64,000 nt of DNA from Motiliproteus sp036960175. Its GTDB lineage: Bacteria > Pseudomonadota > Gammaproteobacteria > Pseudomonadales > Balneatricaceae. The translations under genes were made by a program, and so were the position numbers. Where the stretch lies: NCBI GenBank assembly GCA_036960175.1, contig JBALWH010000013.1, forward strand, positions 1 to 64,000, in the 5' to 3' direction. The notes beneath the pieces were generated by a model. The model ran no database searches, was not told where the DNA came from, and saw only the letters and a list, made by a program, of their open reading frames with translations. How positions within the stretch are numbered: position 1 is the first letter of the stretch; each line of letters opens with the position of its first letter. Below, in pieces: positions 28,532 through 37,620 of this stretch.

Positions 28532-30128
28532 TTGGATTTATAACAATTGAAACCGCATCTGAAAGTTCAATAAGCAAGCCACTTCGCTTCAATAAATCTT
28601 CAATCCAATCACATTTATAATAAGACTCATATTCACGCTCTTCTGCCCCTCCCATCCACTCAAAAGCCTGGCCTAACTGTCCCCCTCCCATCACAATGCC
28701 AAAATGAGAAAACACTCTTTCATAAAAATCATCCATTGTGATTCGTTCTCCAGGCGACAGAAGAGCAACAACCAAAAGCCTTAGTGTATCAGAGGACAGT
28801 ACGAATCTTTGCTCTTGGCCTTTAGGAGGTATTACAAGGCCTATCTCTTTTGACAACTTTCTAAAAATTTTAAAACCATGGTTCTCTGCCTGAGTAAATT
28901 TTTCACCCCCCTCATTGATAAATACCCCCCTTAGAACTCGATAAAGAAGGTTCTCAATTTGGTCAAAATTTCGTGTTGCCATCTTACGCATTAAACTGTC
29001 CGCGCCATCCCGGGGATCAGCTAATACCCAAACATAATTGCCAGAAAAGCCGTTTATTTTTACAGCACTGTCGTCCAAACGAGCTGATTGAAAACACATA
29101 GATCGAAGCGTATGCAGTGACAAAAGATGCTGTAGTAATTGTAGTTTTTCTAGATCACTCACTACAGCTGTAGTTATATTCTTTATTTCGTACGCCAATA
29201 ATAACGCTTCTTTCCAAGAGTCTTTATGGATCCAGCCTAAAGTGGCGTTCCCTACCTTGCCCCCACCATTACTCTCAAAACCCTTTAGCTCATAATCATC
29301 GAGGACATTTTCAATATATTTGCTCAGCACATTTATTTTATTGTATGACGCGTTAATTATTTCTCCCAACCCAGACTCAACCTCACTTTGAACTTTCGTC
29401 ACCTCTTGGGAATCGACTACTCTATCTTCATAAATCTTTACGTCTCCATTGCTAGATAGATCCTGATAGTTTTTAAAAAGGTTGGCAAGTTGTAGGAAAA
29501 TAAGCTCACCCCCTCTAGCCATAAAATTATGTCTATTTGTTTCGAAGTATTTTAGAGATGACTCCCAATCAGCCACTCCACTCGCTTCTGCCGCTGTATG
29601 CTTCCAATTTATTTCGCATGAAATAAGTTTCTCAGCAGCTGGCAAAAAAGACTGTGTTACCCAGGTTCTATTATTTCCAACACCAACAAAACCACTCAAG
29701 ACGCTCTGTAACAACCTAACTAAATCATCTTTCTCAGAATTAGTTCCCGTCCTTACAGTAGATTTTAGCTTTTCAAGAATTTCAATATAGGTTTTTCGAT
29801 GAACTTCGTGCCGAGTACCCAGCTTTGAATTCGGAAAGAATGAGAATAGTTTGACGGCCAAACCTGAAGCAGGATGATACGAGTATTTACTGCCATGCTC
29901 AGGAAGAATAAAAGAGTATGGGTTAGACTTTTCCTCCTGATCAGAGCTTTTACTTGAAATAAAAACCAACAGCATTTCCGACAGGTACTCTACTGAAGTT
30001 TGATCTTTATATAAACGCCGACCGTATATCTTATTGGCAACATTTATATTTTTGGCATCCTTATTTTCGGAATCAATGCCACCACTAAATGGGAATGTAC
30101 CACTTGTTTTACTTTCCAACAGATCCAC
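28524..30128 (-). CDS. dptG: DNA phosphorothioation-dependent restriction protein DptG
   Basis: The 534-residue protein carries the family's N-terminal signature GRRLYKDQTSVEYLSEMLL (about 35-53). No enzyme motif is apparent, as in other DptG proteins. It lies in the operon between dptF (11 bases upstream) and dptH (8-base overlap). It is probably a scaffold or DNA-binding subunit of the restriction complex. Confidence 0.85.
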   Translation of the reverse strand: MDLLESKTSGTFPFSGGIDSENKDAKNINVANKIYGRRLYKDQTSVEYLSEMLLVFISSKSSDQEEKSNPYSFILPEHGSKYSYHPASGLAVKLFSFFPNSKLGTRHEVHRKTYIEILEKLKSTVRTGTNSEKDDLVRLLQSVLSGFVGVGNNRTWVTQSFLPAAEKLISCEINWKHTAAEASGVADWESSLKYFETNRHNFMARGGELIFLQLANLFKNYQDLSSNGDVKIYEDRVVDSQEVTKVQSEVESGLGEIINASYNKINVLSKYIENVLDDYELKGFESNGGGKVGNATLGWIHKDSWKEALLLAYEIKNITTAVVSDLEKLQLLQHLLSLHTLRSMCFQSARLDDSAVKINGFSGNYVWVLADPRDGADSLMRKMATRNFDQIENLLYRVLRGVFINEGGEKFTQAENHGFKIFRKLSKEIGLVIPPKGQEQRFVLSSDTLRLLVVALLSPGERITMDDFYERVFSHFGIVMGGGQLGQAFEWMGGAEEREYESYYKCDWIEDLLKRSGLLIELSDAVSIVINPNE

Positions 30129-30139
30129 TGAAAACCCCC

Positions 30140-31843
30140 TTAAGTTTTTTCGATACTTCTCTTATTGTTAGATAACTCCAAGTCATACAATTGCACCTCG
30201 CCGTCTATACCGCTTCGAATAATAGAAACATCATCCTCTCCATCTTTACCCTCATCAAGATGGAGGATTTGAGTTCTAAATCTATCTAATTTCGCATGGT
30301 AAACTGGTGATAACCGACCACCAATTTCACCCCTATAACTAGAAAACATATAATCAATTACTGGCAAGGGCATGTGCATTGAAATATCTTTATATTTTAT
30401 TACCGGGCATCTTTCGCCAGCATCATAGTCAATGTCAAAATCGTCAAAGTTTTTTCTAAATAACACTAGCTGAGCTGATTGAGCTAAGAGCTTATCCTCC
30501 CTTTTTAAGGTCAAATACATCACTCCATCTTTTTCAAACTGTCCAGAATTAAAACCTGTATAGTACTCAAGAAGAACCGATAAACACTTATTTTTTAATT
30601 TCTTCTTTTGACTTCTACTATATGAAAAACCACGATTTTCTGCCCAGAAATCGAAATCTATTGTATTGTCCGATTTAAGGAATAGTTGATGAAAATCCTG
30701 ATAACAACGGTCTTCTATAGGGCAAAATAAATACAGAATCCGTCTTAACCCAGATCTCCACCTTATGCCCTCCCGCTCAAAACCTTTTACTTGAAATCTC
30801 TTCGCAATATATTTTATGTTCTCTTGCAGTCCATTAATCAAATCGTTTTGTTCAGAGCAAAATGGTGACTCATACTTTAGACCTATTGATGCGCCATACT
30901 GACTTTTCACCATCAGCTCAATTCCCTGGAGACGGGTTAACTTATCCTCCAATCTACCATTCGTATACCCAAAAAATATATCGCTAAACAATATTTTATC
31001 ATCTGAACCATTTACATCTTCGCAATCATAACCACCAGTTATTGACAAGGATAATTGTGCAATCATCTGCCTCATAGTTAATCGTTTTTCATATGCATTG
31101 GTTCGCTGATATACCCATCGAATACGCTTCTCAACAGTTTCTAATGAACCATATAGCTGATCTCTATTTGTTTTTATCGGGCAGCTATCAGCTTTGTCAC
31201 ATGATTTACAAACTTCCCAACCAGCATGAGATACCAGCCTTGTAATAAGACTAGCGCCTACAGCGGCGTTATCTAACCTAGTCAAATTTATTACATAAAC
31301 ATCCTTTTCATAGTCCTTCAACTTATTACTATCAGTAATTATTTTATCAAGAGGCTCATCTAGAACTCGAAGTATGTCTGAACGAGCATTGCCTGCCCCC
31401 TTATAATCACTGAGCGTTGATAATAAAGGCCCGGTATTACTCACTATCAACCAATTCCCGGGCTCGGACATTGATTTTTCGAATCTCGTTAAGCGATCCT
31501 CAGCAGAAAGCTCACTCATATCCTTGACAATACTTAAATTTCCCTCTGTTATCAGTTCAAACTCATTTAAAGGACTTTCTAAAGCAGAACCGACACTTAT
31601 TTTCTTGAAGTGTTTATATATATCTATTGCTAAAGTCGATTTACCATCACCAGCATGACCCGTTAAGATAATTACAGATTCAGTTTCAGAATTAATAAGA
31701 CGAACAATCTCATCAAATATTCCGAGTTTAACGTTAATTGAATTAAAATATTCATTTGTTGATTGTGACTCCGCTAGCGCATTTGCACCACTTGAGCGAA
31801 AATTGTGAAGCGAGTTTAGGTATTCTATATATCTATTTTTCAC
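30140..31843 (-). CDS. dptF: DNA phosphorothioation-dependent restriction protein DptF
   Basis: The 567-residue protein begins with a P-loop NTPase: GHAGDGKS at 62-69. A zinc-type cluster WEVCKSCDKADSCPI is found near 210-225, as in other DptF proteins. It leads the five-gene restriction operon dptF-dptG-dptH-DUF4007-ATPase. Its presumed role is the ATPase that licenses restriction of PT-lacking DNA. The promoter must lie in or upstream of the truncated HIT gene, as only 49 bases separate them. Confidence 0.9.
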   Translation of the reverse strand: MKNRYIEYLNSLHNFRSSGANALAESQSTNEYFNSINVKLGIFDEIVRLINSETESVIILTGHAGDGKSTLAIDIYKHFKKISVGSALESPLNEFELITEGNLSIVKDMSELSAEDRLTRFEKSMSEPGNWLIVSNTGPLLSTLSDYKGAGNARSDILRVLDEPLDKIITDSNKLKDYEKDVYVINLTRLDNAAVGASLITRLVSHAGWEVCKSCDKADSCPIKTNRDQLYGSLETVEKRIRWVYQRTNAYEKRLTMRQMIAQLSLSITGGYDCEDVNGSDDKILFSDIFFGYTNGRLEDKLTRLQGIELMVKSQYGASIGLKYESPFCSEQNDLINGLQENIKYIAKRFQVKGFEREGIRWRSGLRRILYLFCPIEDRCYQDFHQLFLKSDNTIDFDFWAENRGFSYSRSQKKKLKNKCLSVLLEYYTGFNSGQFEKDGVMYLTLKREDKLLAQSAQLVLFRKNFDDFDIDYDAGERCPVIKYKDISMHMPLPVIDYMFSSYRGEIGGRLSPVYHAKLDRFRTQILHLDEGKDGEDDVSIIRSGIDGEVQLYDLELSNNKRSIEKT

Positions 31844-31892
31844 TGGATTACTCTCTTACTAAAAAATAAGCTTATAATTCTACAAACAACAG

Positions 31893-32117
31893 TCATGGAT
31901 ACATATTGATCTTTACTTGATCAAGCAGTGACTGACGCTCTTCATCACTAGGTTCAAAGAAACTGCCCATGTGCCGTTTAGGAATGATAAGAGTATGACC
32001 TGGAGTTACAGGGAATCCGTCACGAATGACGAGCCCATACTGATTCTTCAGGAGAATATGACTGTGTGTGGTTTGACTGGCTATTTCACAAAATGAGCAG
32101 CTGTTTGATGAATTCAT
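31893..32117 (-). pseudogene. Truncated HIT-family (histidine triad) nucleotide hydrolase gene
   Basis: The product begins SCSFCEI and runs through HSHILLKNQYGLVIRDGFP, TPGHTLIIPKRHMGSFFEP: the first half of the HIT fold, well conserved. It then stops (KINMYP) before the H-x-H-x-H triad that gives the family its activity, so it cannot be an active hydrolase. It ends 49 bases before dptF, so the loss of its 3' half may mark the join where the restriction operon was inserted. The start is uncertain; an in-frame start 45 bases upstream (32162) is possible. Function lost by inference. Confidence 0.65.
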
Positions 32118-32162
32118 AGAACACACCCAACGACAAGGTGCATACGACAAACACGGGCGCAA

Positions 32163-32602
32163 TCAACCCCAATGGCAATGCGAGCTTCCTTCGCTGGTGA
32201 ATCCTTCTTAGTCTTATTAGAAGACTTACTCGTCCTAATAAGCCACATCTCGAAGCTCATTACGGCACAATCCTATACGTCGAGTTCCGTCCTGCAATCC
32301 ATTGCTTTTATCGCTTCCTGCTACCGTTAACAATCGGCTTCTTTTTGTTGCGTTTAATACTACATAAAATAGAGACGAAGACCAATAAAAATGTTTTTTA
32401 ATTCAGTAAGTTAGGTTGTTTAGATCAAATAAAATACAAGAGTTATACTTTTACTACCCATATGGGTAGTAAAAACGAATGAGGCTGGAGGGTTTAGCCT
32501 TCTTATCACCCTCTTGACGGTAACATTGCCTGGGAGACTTGCGGCTTTAAGCTATCACCCTGGAAATATACCGAAAGAACCCGGCCCCTTCGGTATTAAC
32601 AA
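32163..32602. other. 440-bp intergenic region with several palindromes
   Basis: No credible gene is seen. It contains an inverted repeat CTTATTAG/CTAATAAG (32213-32220 and 32235-32242), a perfect 26-bp palindrome (32449-32474) and a stem ACCGAA/TTCGGT (about 32570-32593) just downstream of the small minus-strand gene, which could end its transcript. Confidence 0.5.
32449..32474. promoter_or_regulatory. Perfect 26-bp palindrome
   Basis: The half-site TTTTACTACCCAT is followed immediately by its exact reverse complement, ATGGGTAGTAAAA, with no spacer. Such a symmetric site is typical of an operator for a dimeric regulator. The A/T ends could also make a hairpin. No regulator gene is next to it. 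Confidence 0.55.
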
Positions 32603-32773
32603 CTATTCGTTGTCACCTGTGGGTACAGTACATACCTCTTCGAAGCTAATTACATTACCGTGGCCCAGCTCTTCACTTGCTTGCTGCTTGGCATCAGTTT
32701 CCGTTCTCGCAGAGACCAAAACGGTTTTACCGTTCTGATCCATTGCTTTGTAGGTTTCTAGTTGATAGTCCAT
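32603..32773 (-). CDS. Small conserved protein (56 aa), paralogue of the 40876-41019 product
   Basis: An ATG with GGAAGTG upstream starts a 56-residue frame, MDYQLETYKAMDQNGKTVLV and so on, through ETDAKQQASEEL to GNVISFEEV. The 47-residue product at 40876 is nearly identical over this length, which shows the frame is real. The fold may be a small beta-alpha-beta domain. The dispersed palindrome (32877-32905) lies 104 bases upstream, so the gene is likely part of that regulon. Function unknown. Confidence 0.75.
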   Translation of the reverse strand: MDYQLETYKAMDQNGKTVLVSARTETDAKQQASEELGHGNVISFEEVCTVPTGDNE

Positions 32774-32876
32774 GGTGCACTTCCTTTTTCTACTGGTTGA
32801 TTTACTGCTTGTCTCGTATTGCCGTTTTCCCGTTGGAATAACTGCAACCTTGCGACCATATTATCAACCAGAGAGC

Positions 32877-32905
32877 ACATGTCTATATTGGCTACATATA
32901 CATGT
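32877..32905 (+). promoter_or_regulatory. Dispersed palindromic operator, copy 1
   Basis: An imperfect inverted repeat of 29 bp with arms ACATGTCTATATTG and CTACATATACATGT (about 11 of 14 paired). It is followed by ATGTTTTCAAGCAGGTTAT, the conserved right flank seen in other copies. It lies upstream of the small minus-strand gene ending at 32603. Confidence 0.7.
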
Positions 32906-32996
32906 AATGTTTTCAAGCAGGTTATACCCACCAAGACCAAGCGAATCACTGCAGTACTTTGCCTGCATGACAGATACTCATGAACAGCTTACGCTA

Positions 32997-33870
32997 TCAA
33001 TCTACACCCAGCGCTTTAAACACCGCATCTACTGGATCCGCATAAAAACTGACCTGAAACTTGGTGAACAATTCTGCCGGGATAGAAGGAATATCTGCTG
33101 CACTTGTCATAGGTAAGGCGACTTTCTTAGCGCCTGCATCAAACGCTACCTGTAGACACTCCGCTATGCTTTGTACAGGTGTTACGCTTCCACCCAGGCT
33201 CATGTCACCCAACACCACCATTTGGCTCTGTACCGGCTTACCGAGCAGACCAGACGCAAAGGCTACCAAACTGGCCAAGGCCAAATGGGTGAGTGGGCCT
33301 GAATTTTGAAGTTCTATTGCGTGGATATGGAAATCGTGTTCTCCAACCTTGGTACCAGCACTTATGCGCGATGCATTAGCCTTGAAAAAATCGAAGGCAA
33401 TTTTTACTTGTTCCTTTGCAGCACTTGAATTCCATAAACCTGATGTCGCTAGCTTGCCGGAGCCTTTAGTCACTTGAAGCTCTAACCTATACAGCCCTGG
33501 CATGCCTTTGTTGCTTAAACCTATGGTATGCAAAACACCGGGCTTACTGAGGCCCTCTGGAATAAGGCCACCGCCACCCTGCTCTTTTACGGAGACAAAG
33601 TGCTCTTCCAGTGAGTCGTTGTCGATGTAACTGAAATGCACATCGTAAAACTCCATGCCACCAATTTTCTTTAGCTGCTCTTTAACCCGGCGACGTACCT
33701 GTAAGGCATACTCCAAACACTCACGAACATCCTCTTTTTCATATTTACCGTGGGGATACAATAGCTTTATTAAACCCGAAGTAGTTTTTCTGACCGCGAT
33801 AAAACTCAGCGAGATAATCCACAATTAAGCCGTATCTGTGCGGCGTCATCCAGTATTTGATAACCGGTGG
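32997..33870 (-). pseudogene. brxL: BrxL (BREX Lon-like protease) remnant: C-terminal half only
   Basis: The 275-residue frame reads FIAVRKTTSGLIKLLYPHG, then RRRVKEQLKKIGGMEFYDV, and ends with a Lon-type protease domain: catalytic Ser in LGDMSLGGSVTPVQS and Lys in GAKKVALPM. This is the C-terminal part of BrxL (whole protein about 680 residues). Just upstream, in another frame, lies YGLIVDYLAEF (about 33800-33850), also BrxL. The AAA-ATPase half is absent and the frame is broken, so the gene is not functional as BrxL. An isolated protease-domain product cannot be excluded. Confidence 0.8.
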
Positions 33871-34190
33871 GATGCTCTGGGTGTGATAGCACCCTGCGAC
33901 CGCGACCTAAATAATCGTGTAATTCCATGAAACGGATGGCAATAATGCGGTTAAACCATGAATAGGCGACTTGCTCCATAGTTTGTTCGAAACCCAGGCG
34001 CTCTACTCTCTCACTAAGTTTCCTAATTCTTGAAGTCAGGTTTGTAGGGAATGGCGTGCCATTGGCCGGTGACTTCTACGGAATGAATGACGTTTGCGGT
34101 AACACCGTAATTTTGTGCCTGCTTGGAGACAGCTGCTATAAAATCGCGGCGGGCTTTGGGGGCATAGGCTTTTAGGTAGGCTGTATTCAT
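33850..34190 (-). pseudogene. pglX: PglX/BrxX methyltransferase remnant (N-terminal part, frameshifted)
   Basis: From the ATG at 34190 the peptide starts MNTAYLKAYAPKARRDFIAA, the typical PglX N-terminus, and stops after 55 codons. In the next frame the protein continues as RVERLGFEQTMEQVAY, SWFNRIIAIRFMELHDYLG and RRVLSHPEHPTGYQ, again PglX-like. A single frameshift near 34050-34090 separates them. After about 110 residues the sequence runs directly into brxL sequence, so the methyltransferase domain, pglZ and the first half of brxL have been deleted. The gene starts 21 bases after the DprA-like gene. Confidence 0.8.
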
Positions 34191-34210
34191 TGTGCTTGCT
34201 CTGTATTGCT

Positions 34211-35473
34211 TTACACTGATTGCTGTTCGGTGAGGGTATAGGCGAGCTTTTTACCTTGGCGCTTGACCAAGCCTTTCTCATCTAATGCGTTTAGCCATTG
34301 CTTAATAATGGCTTCCGTCAGCTCTGGGTGCTTTGCGGCCAATGTCTTAGGCGTATGGATTTCGTCTTTTTCTTGCTGCAGTTGTTGGTAGAACAGCTCA
34401 AGGAACATACTGAGATCTACTTTGGCGGCTACTTGCTTTTGGGGAGCGGTCTTTACTTCAACGACTGTATCTTCTGGTTCGGAAAAAAAATCACCCATTT
34501 GTAGAGCGGGCTGGATATCTTCTTTTGCCTGTTTACTTACTGAAGAAGCAAAGAAATCGGCAGATTGCAGCTCGTTAAAATCAACCTTAGACTCTGATAG
34601 CGCTTGGCCGCCCAGCTCTATCAGTTTTTTGTTTCCAGCAACGTCTATATCTCGCACCCATAACGGCACCCATTGCTTTTTGAGATTTTCGGTAGCGCCC
34701 TCCCATGTACCGCCCTTTTCAGCAGACTTGGCAACTATAACGCCTGTCGATAATGAGTAAATATATTTGTTGCGCCCCATCGCATTACCCGTATTAAAGC
34801 TCGCCTCGGGGTAATAAGGCGTGATGAGCAATAAACGGTCTTCTTGCAGGGCTTTTCTATATTGGGCCTTGGTGGCTGATTTAAGCAGTGAATCGGCCAG
34901 AATACCGATGGCTGAGCCACCCGCCTCTAAAGCGGCAAGCATTGAGGTTTGATCGACACCTTTTGCGCCACCAGAGACTACTGTAAAGCCTTGCTCGACT
35001 GCCTGCTGCGCCAATGCCTGAGTAAACGATTCATCATCTTTGTTGGTGTCTCGTGACCCGACAAAACCAATGCCCGGGGTAGCTAAAAGTTCTTTGTTAC
35101 CAATGCAATACAGCAAGGGTGAACGGGTATCACCTAACTTTTCTTTGAGTACTTTAGGGTATTCCTGGCTAGCTCGGCTTAATATCCATACATTTTGTTG
35201 CTGCCATTTTTCTAGCGCGAAGCCCATACTGGCAGCGCGCTGTAACAAACCGCTTAGCCGCTCTTGAGTTATCTTATTTTTGGGATCGTGCCACTTACTT
35301 AGTATCTCTTCTTCTTTGGTGAGGAAATCGGCAGGTGTGAACTGATTTTGATGCAGCCAAACCGCCAGACGTGAATATTCTGTAGGCGTTAACGGCTTTA
35401 TATTTCTGCTTTCGTTTTTATTGAAAAAACTACAAAGTAATAAAATGGCCTGCAATACATTATCAGTGTTCAT
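34211..35473 (-). CDS. DprA-like (Smf/LOG-fold) protein with C-terminal winged helix
   Basis: The 420-residue protein has a Rossmann-type DprA core: GIGFVGSRDTNKDDE near 130, GFTVVSGGAKGVDQTSM near 170, YPEASFNTGNAMGRN near 230 and a C-terminal winged-helix region (about 350-415). DprA helps load RecA on incoming single-stranded DNA in transformation. Here the gene is next to a RecQ-like helicase gene in a BREX remnant, which suggests a defence job instead. It overlaps nothing: 3 bases separate it from the helicase gene, so they are one unit. Whether it binds a nucleotide ligand through the Rossmann pocket is unknown. Confidence 0.75.
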   Translation of the reverse strand: MNTDNVLQAILLLCSFFNKNESRNIKPLTPTEYSRLAVWLHQNQFTPADFLTKEEEILSKWHDPKNKITQERLSGLLQRAASMGFALEKWQQQNVWILSRASQEYPKVLKEKLGDTRSPLLYCIGNKELLATPGIGFVGSRDTNKDDESFTQALAQQAVEQGFTVVSGGAKGVDQTSMLAALEAGGSAIGILADSLLKSATKAQYRKALQEDRLLLITPYYPEASFNTGNAMGRNKYIYSLSTGVIVAKSAEKGGTWEGATENLKKQWVPLWVRDIDVAGNKKLIELGGQALSESKVDFNELQSADFFASSVSKQAKEDIQPALQMGDFFSEPEDTVVEVKTAPQKQVAAKVDLSMFLELFYQQLQQEKDEIHTPKTLAAKHPELTEAIIKQWLNALDEKGLVKRQGKKLAYTLTEQQSV

Positions 35474-35476
35474 GTA

Positions 35477-37585
35477 TTAACCTTGATTGCTGGTTGAAGT
35501 AAGAGCAATGGGGTATACCATACCGGCATTGGCTCGTTTTAAAAGCGCCGTAACTACTGTAAATGTCCAACCCGAGTCTATTGCGTCGTCTAACAAAAAT
35601 ACCGGGGCGGCGTTAACTTGAGTAGGATCTACCGCAAAGGCACCGTCGAGATTTTCACTGCGACGAAAGCTGTTTTCCATGGCCTTTTGTGGTGCCTTTC
35701 TTTGCGCTACAGAGACGGCATCTGAACAGCCAATACCTAGCGCAGCTGCCAGCTTATGGGCAAAGTTTTTAACCAAGGTGGGGTGTCTGGGCGATGGCAC
35801 ATAAGTTAGCCAGCTTGGTTGCTGTTCAATAGGCATACTTTGGATCATCTGTACCATGGGCGCAATGAGGTCATCGCTGAAATGGTCAGCAGCTTTACCG
35901 TCTGCGACCAAATCACCCCACACTCCGTCTTTCCAGCGCGATAGAGCCAGGCCCTCTTCTGCTTGCAATCTTGCATCTTTGTAAGGCAGCCTGTAGGTGG
36001 AAAACGCTTCTGAGGCTAATGCGCCGGACCCACCGAAAAGCTTACGAGGTTTGATCTTAACGTAGCGATACTTCAAAAAGTCTGCTGCTTTAATAATGAG
36101 CTCACGAGACAGGTTAATATTGAGGGTTGATGAAAGGTCGCAGTTGGCACATTTACCGCAGTCCTCTGCTAAAGGGTCGTCTAAAGATTCTGCCAAAAAA
36201 CGCATTAAGCATTCCCCATGCCGGCTATACTCTTGTAGCTGCTCCCATTCACCGGTTTTAATTGCACTTAAGCGTTCTATCCGTTCAGTGGGCAATTGGT
36301 AGTCTATCGCGGTGCGATAATAGAGCGGGCCGTCTTTGAGCAAAGGAGATGGATCTTCAGTAGACAAGAATTTCAGTGCCTTTTCGATGTTGCCTGAAGA
36401 TAGGTTGGTATATTTCTCCATGGATGCTTTCTTCATTCCGTCCTGATTGGTGATGGCCTGTAACAAGTCGTCCACTTCTTGTTGCGTGGGGAATGCCCGA
36501 TCTATAAAGAAACTTTGGATGCGTTCATCCTCTTCACCCTGCATCAAGATACCATAAGCCTCGTCAATGCCGCGCCCAGCACGACCTACCTGCTGATAGT
36601 ATTCCACGACATTGCCAGGTGCCTGAAAATGAATAACAAAACTGAGGTCGGGTTTATCGAAACCCATACCTAGTGCTGATGTAGCCACCAGTGCTTTGAC
36701 CTGGTTATTCAATAGTGCTTTTTCTAGCTCAATACGATCATCTGACTCACTGGCGCCGGAGTAGGCTTGTGCATTGATATTATTTTGTACTAACCAGTCT
36801 GCAACAAGCTCACAATCTCTGACGGTTTTTGCATAAATAATGCCAGTACCATCAATATGCTTTAAGGCCTCCACTAACCATGCCAGACGTTTTGGTTTTG
36901 GCATTAATGGCACGCATTGTAAATGCAAGGCCTCACGGGTTAGCCCCCCACGGCTTATAAGAATATGTTCGCCTAGCTGGCTCTGTATATCATTAACAAC
37001 CCGGTTATTGGCCGTTGCAGTGGTAGCCAAAACAGGCAAGTTCTTTGGCGTTGCTTGCAATATACGCACTATGCGGCGGTAATCCGGTCTAAAATCGTGG
37101 CCCCAGTCGGATATACAGTGAGCTTCATCGACTACAAATAAAGATACACTGGAAAGCACGCTACCTAATACATTTTGTACAAGGTATTCATTAGCCAGCT
37201 GCTCAGGCGCAATAATAATCGCGTCAACCTGACTGTTAATAATTCTGCTTTCGTTTGCTGCTCTTTCTTCTTTCGACAACGATGAATTAATAGTTACCAC
37301 TTGCAGACCAAGACGATCCGCACTTTGAATTTGGTTTCGCATGAGGGCAATAAGCGGAGAAATGATTATTGACGGCCCTTTGTTTTGGTCTCTAAGTAAC
37401 TTTGTAGCAATAAAATACACCGCACTTTTACCCCAGCCTGTTTTCTGGACGACTAGCATCTGGCGGTTATTGTTAACTAGTTCAATAATCGCCTCTAACT
37501 GCCCCTCGTGAAATTGTGCCTTCGGGTTGTTGGTCATCCGCTGTAAGTGCCGTAGAGCTTTCTGTTCCATCATTGTGACATCCAT
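35477..37585 (-). CDS. RecQ-family DNA helicase with C-terminal phosphoribosyltransferase-like domain
   Basis: A 702-residue superfamily 2 helicase. KTGWGKS at 48-54 is motif I, VVDEAHCISDWGHDFRPDY is motif II, and later motifs include TSALGMGFDKPD and QQVGRAGRG. A zinc-type cluster EDCGKCANC lies around 460. The last 60 residues contain VFLLDDAIDSGWT, the PRPP-loop pattern of ComF/phosphoribosyltransferases, so the protein looks like a RecQ-PRTase fusion. It is paired with the DprA-like gene three bases downstream. Role unproven; it may unwind invading DNA and respond to a nucleotide. Confidence 0.8.
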   Translation of the reverse strand: MDVTMMEQKALRHLQRMTNNPKAQFHEGQLEAIIELVNNNRQMLVVQKTGWGKSAVYFIATKLLRDQNKGPSIIISPLIALMRNQIQSADRLGLQVVTINSSLSKEERAANESRIINSQVDAIIIAPEQLANEYLVQNVLGSVLSSVSLFVVDEAHCISDWGHDFRPDYRRIVRILQATPKNLPVLATTATANNRVVNDIQSQLGEHILISRGGLTREALHLQCVPLMPKPKRLAWLVEALKHIDGTGIIYAKTVRDCELVADWLVQNNINAQAYSGASESDDRIELEKALLNNQVKALVATSALGMGFDKPDLSFVIHFQAPGNVVEYYQQVGRAGRGIDEAYGILMQGEEDERIQSFFIDRAFPTQQEVDDLLQAITNQDGMKKASMEKYTNLSSGNIEKALKFLSTEDPSPLLKDGPLYYRTAIDYQLPTERIERLSAIKTGEWEQLQEYSRHGECLMRFLAESLDDPLAEDCGKCANCDLSSTLNINLSRELIIKAADFLKYRYVKIKPRKLFGGSGALASEAFSTYRLPYKDARLQAEEGLALSRWKDGVWGDLVADGKAADHFSDDLIAPMVQMIQSMPIEQQPSWLTYVPSPRHPTLVKNFAHKLAAALGIGCSDAVSVAQRKAPQKAMENSFRRSENLDGAFAVDPTQVNAAPVFLLDDAIDSGWTFTVVTALLKRANAGMVYPIALTSTSNQG

Positions 37586-37620
37586 TTGCTTTTCTATCCT
37601 ATTGATTGATATTCGATTAT

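Noticed and set aside
9378..31843. Canonical DndABCDE system or an SspE effector
   Set aside because: No DndB, DndD or DndE gene is present and the PAPS-reductase-like protein is short (297 residues), so the SspBCD type fits better. No SspE-type protein is seen either.
32758..32949. 63-codon minus-strand frame containing ITCLKTLHVYVANIDMC
   Set aside because: It is a translation of the palindromic operator and overlaps the real small gene that starts at 32773. Similar pseudo-peptides appear at other operator copies.
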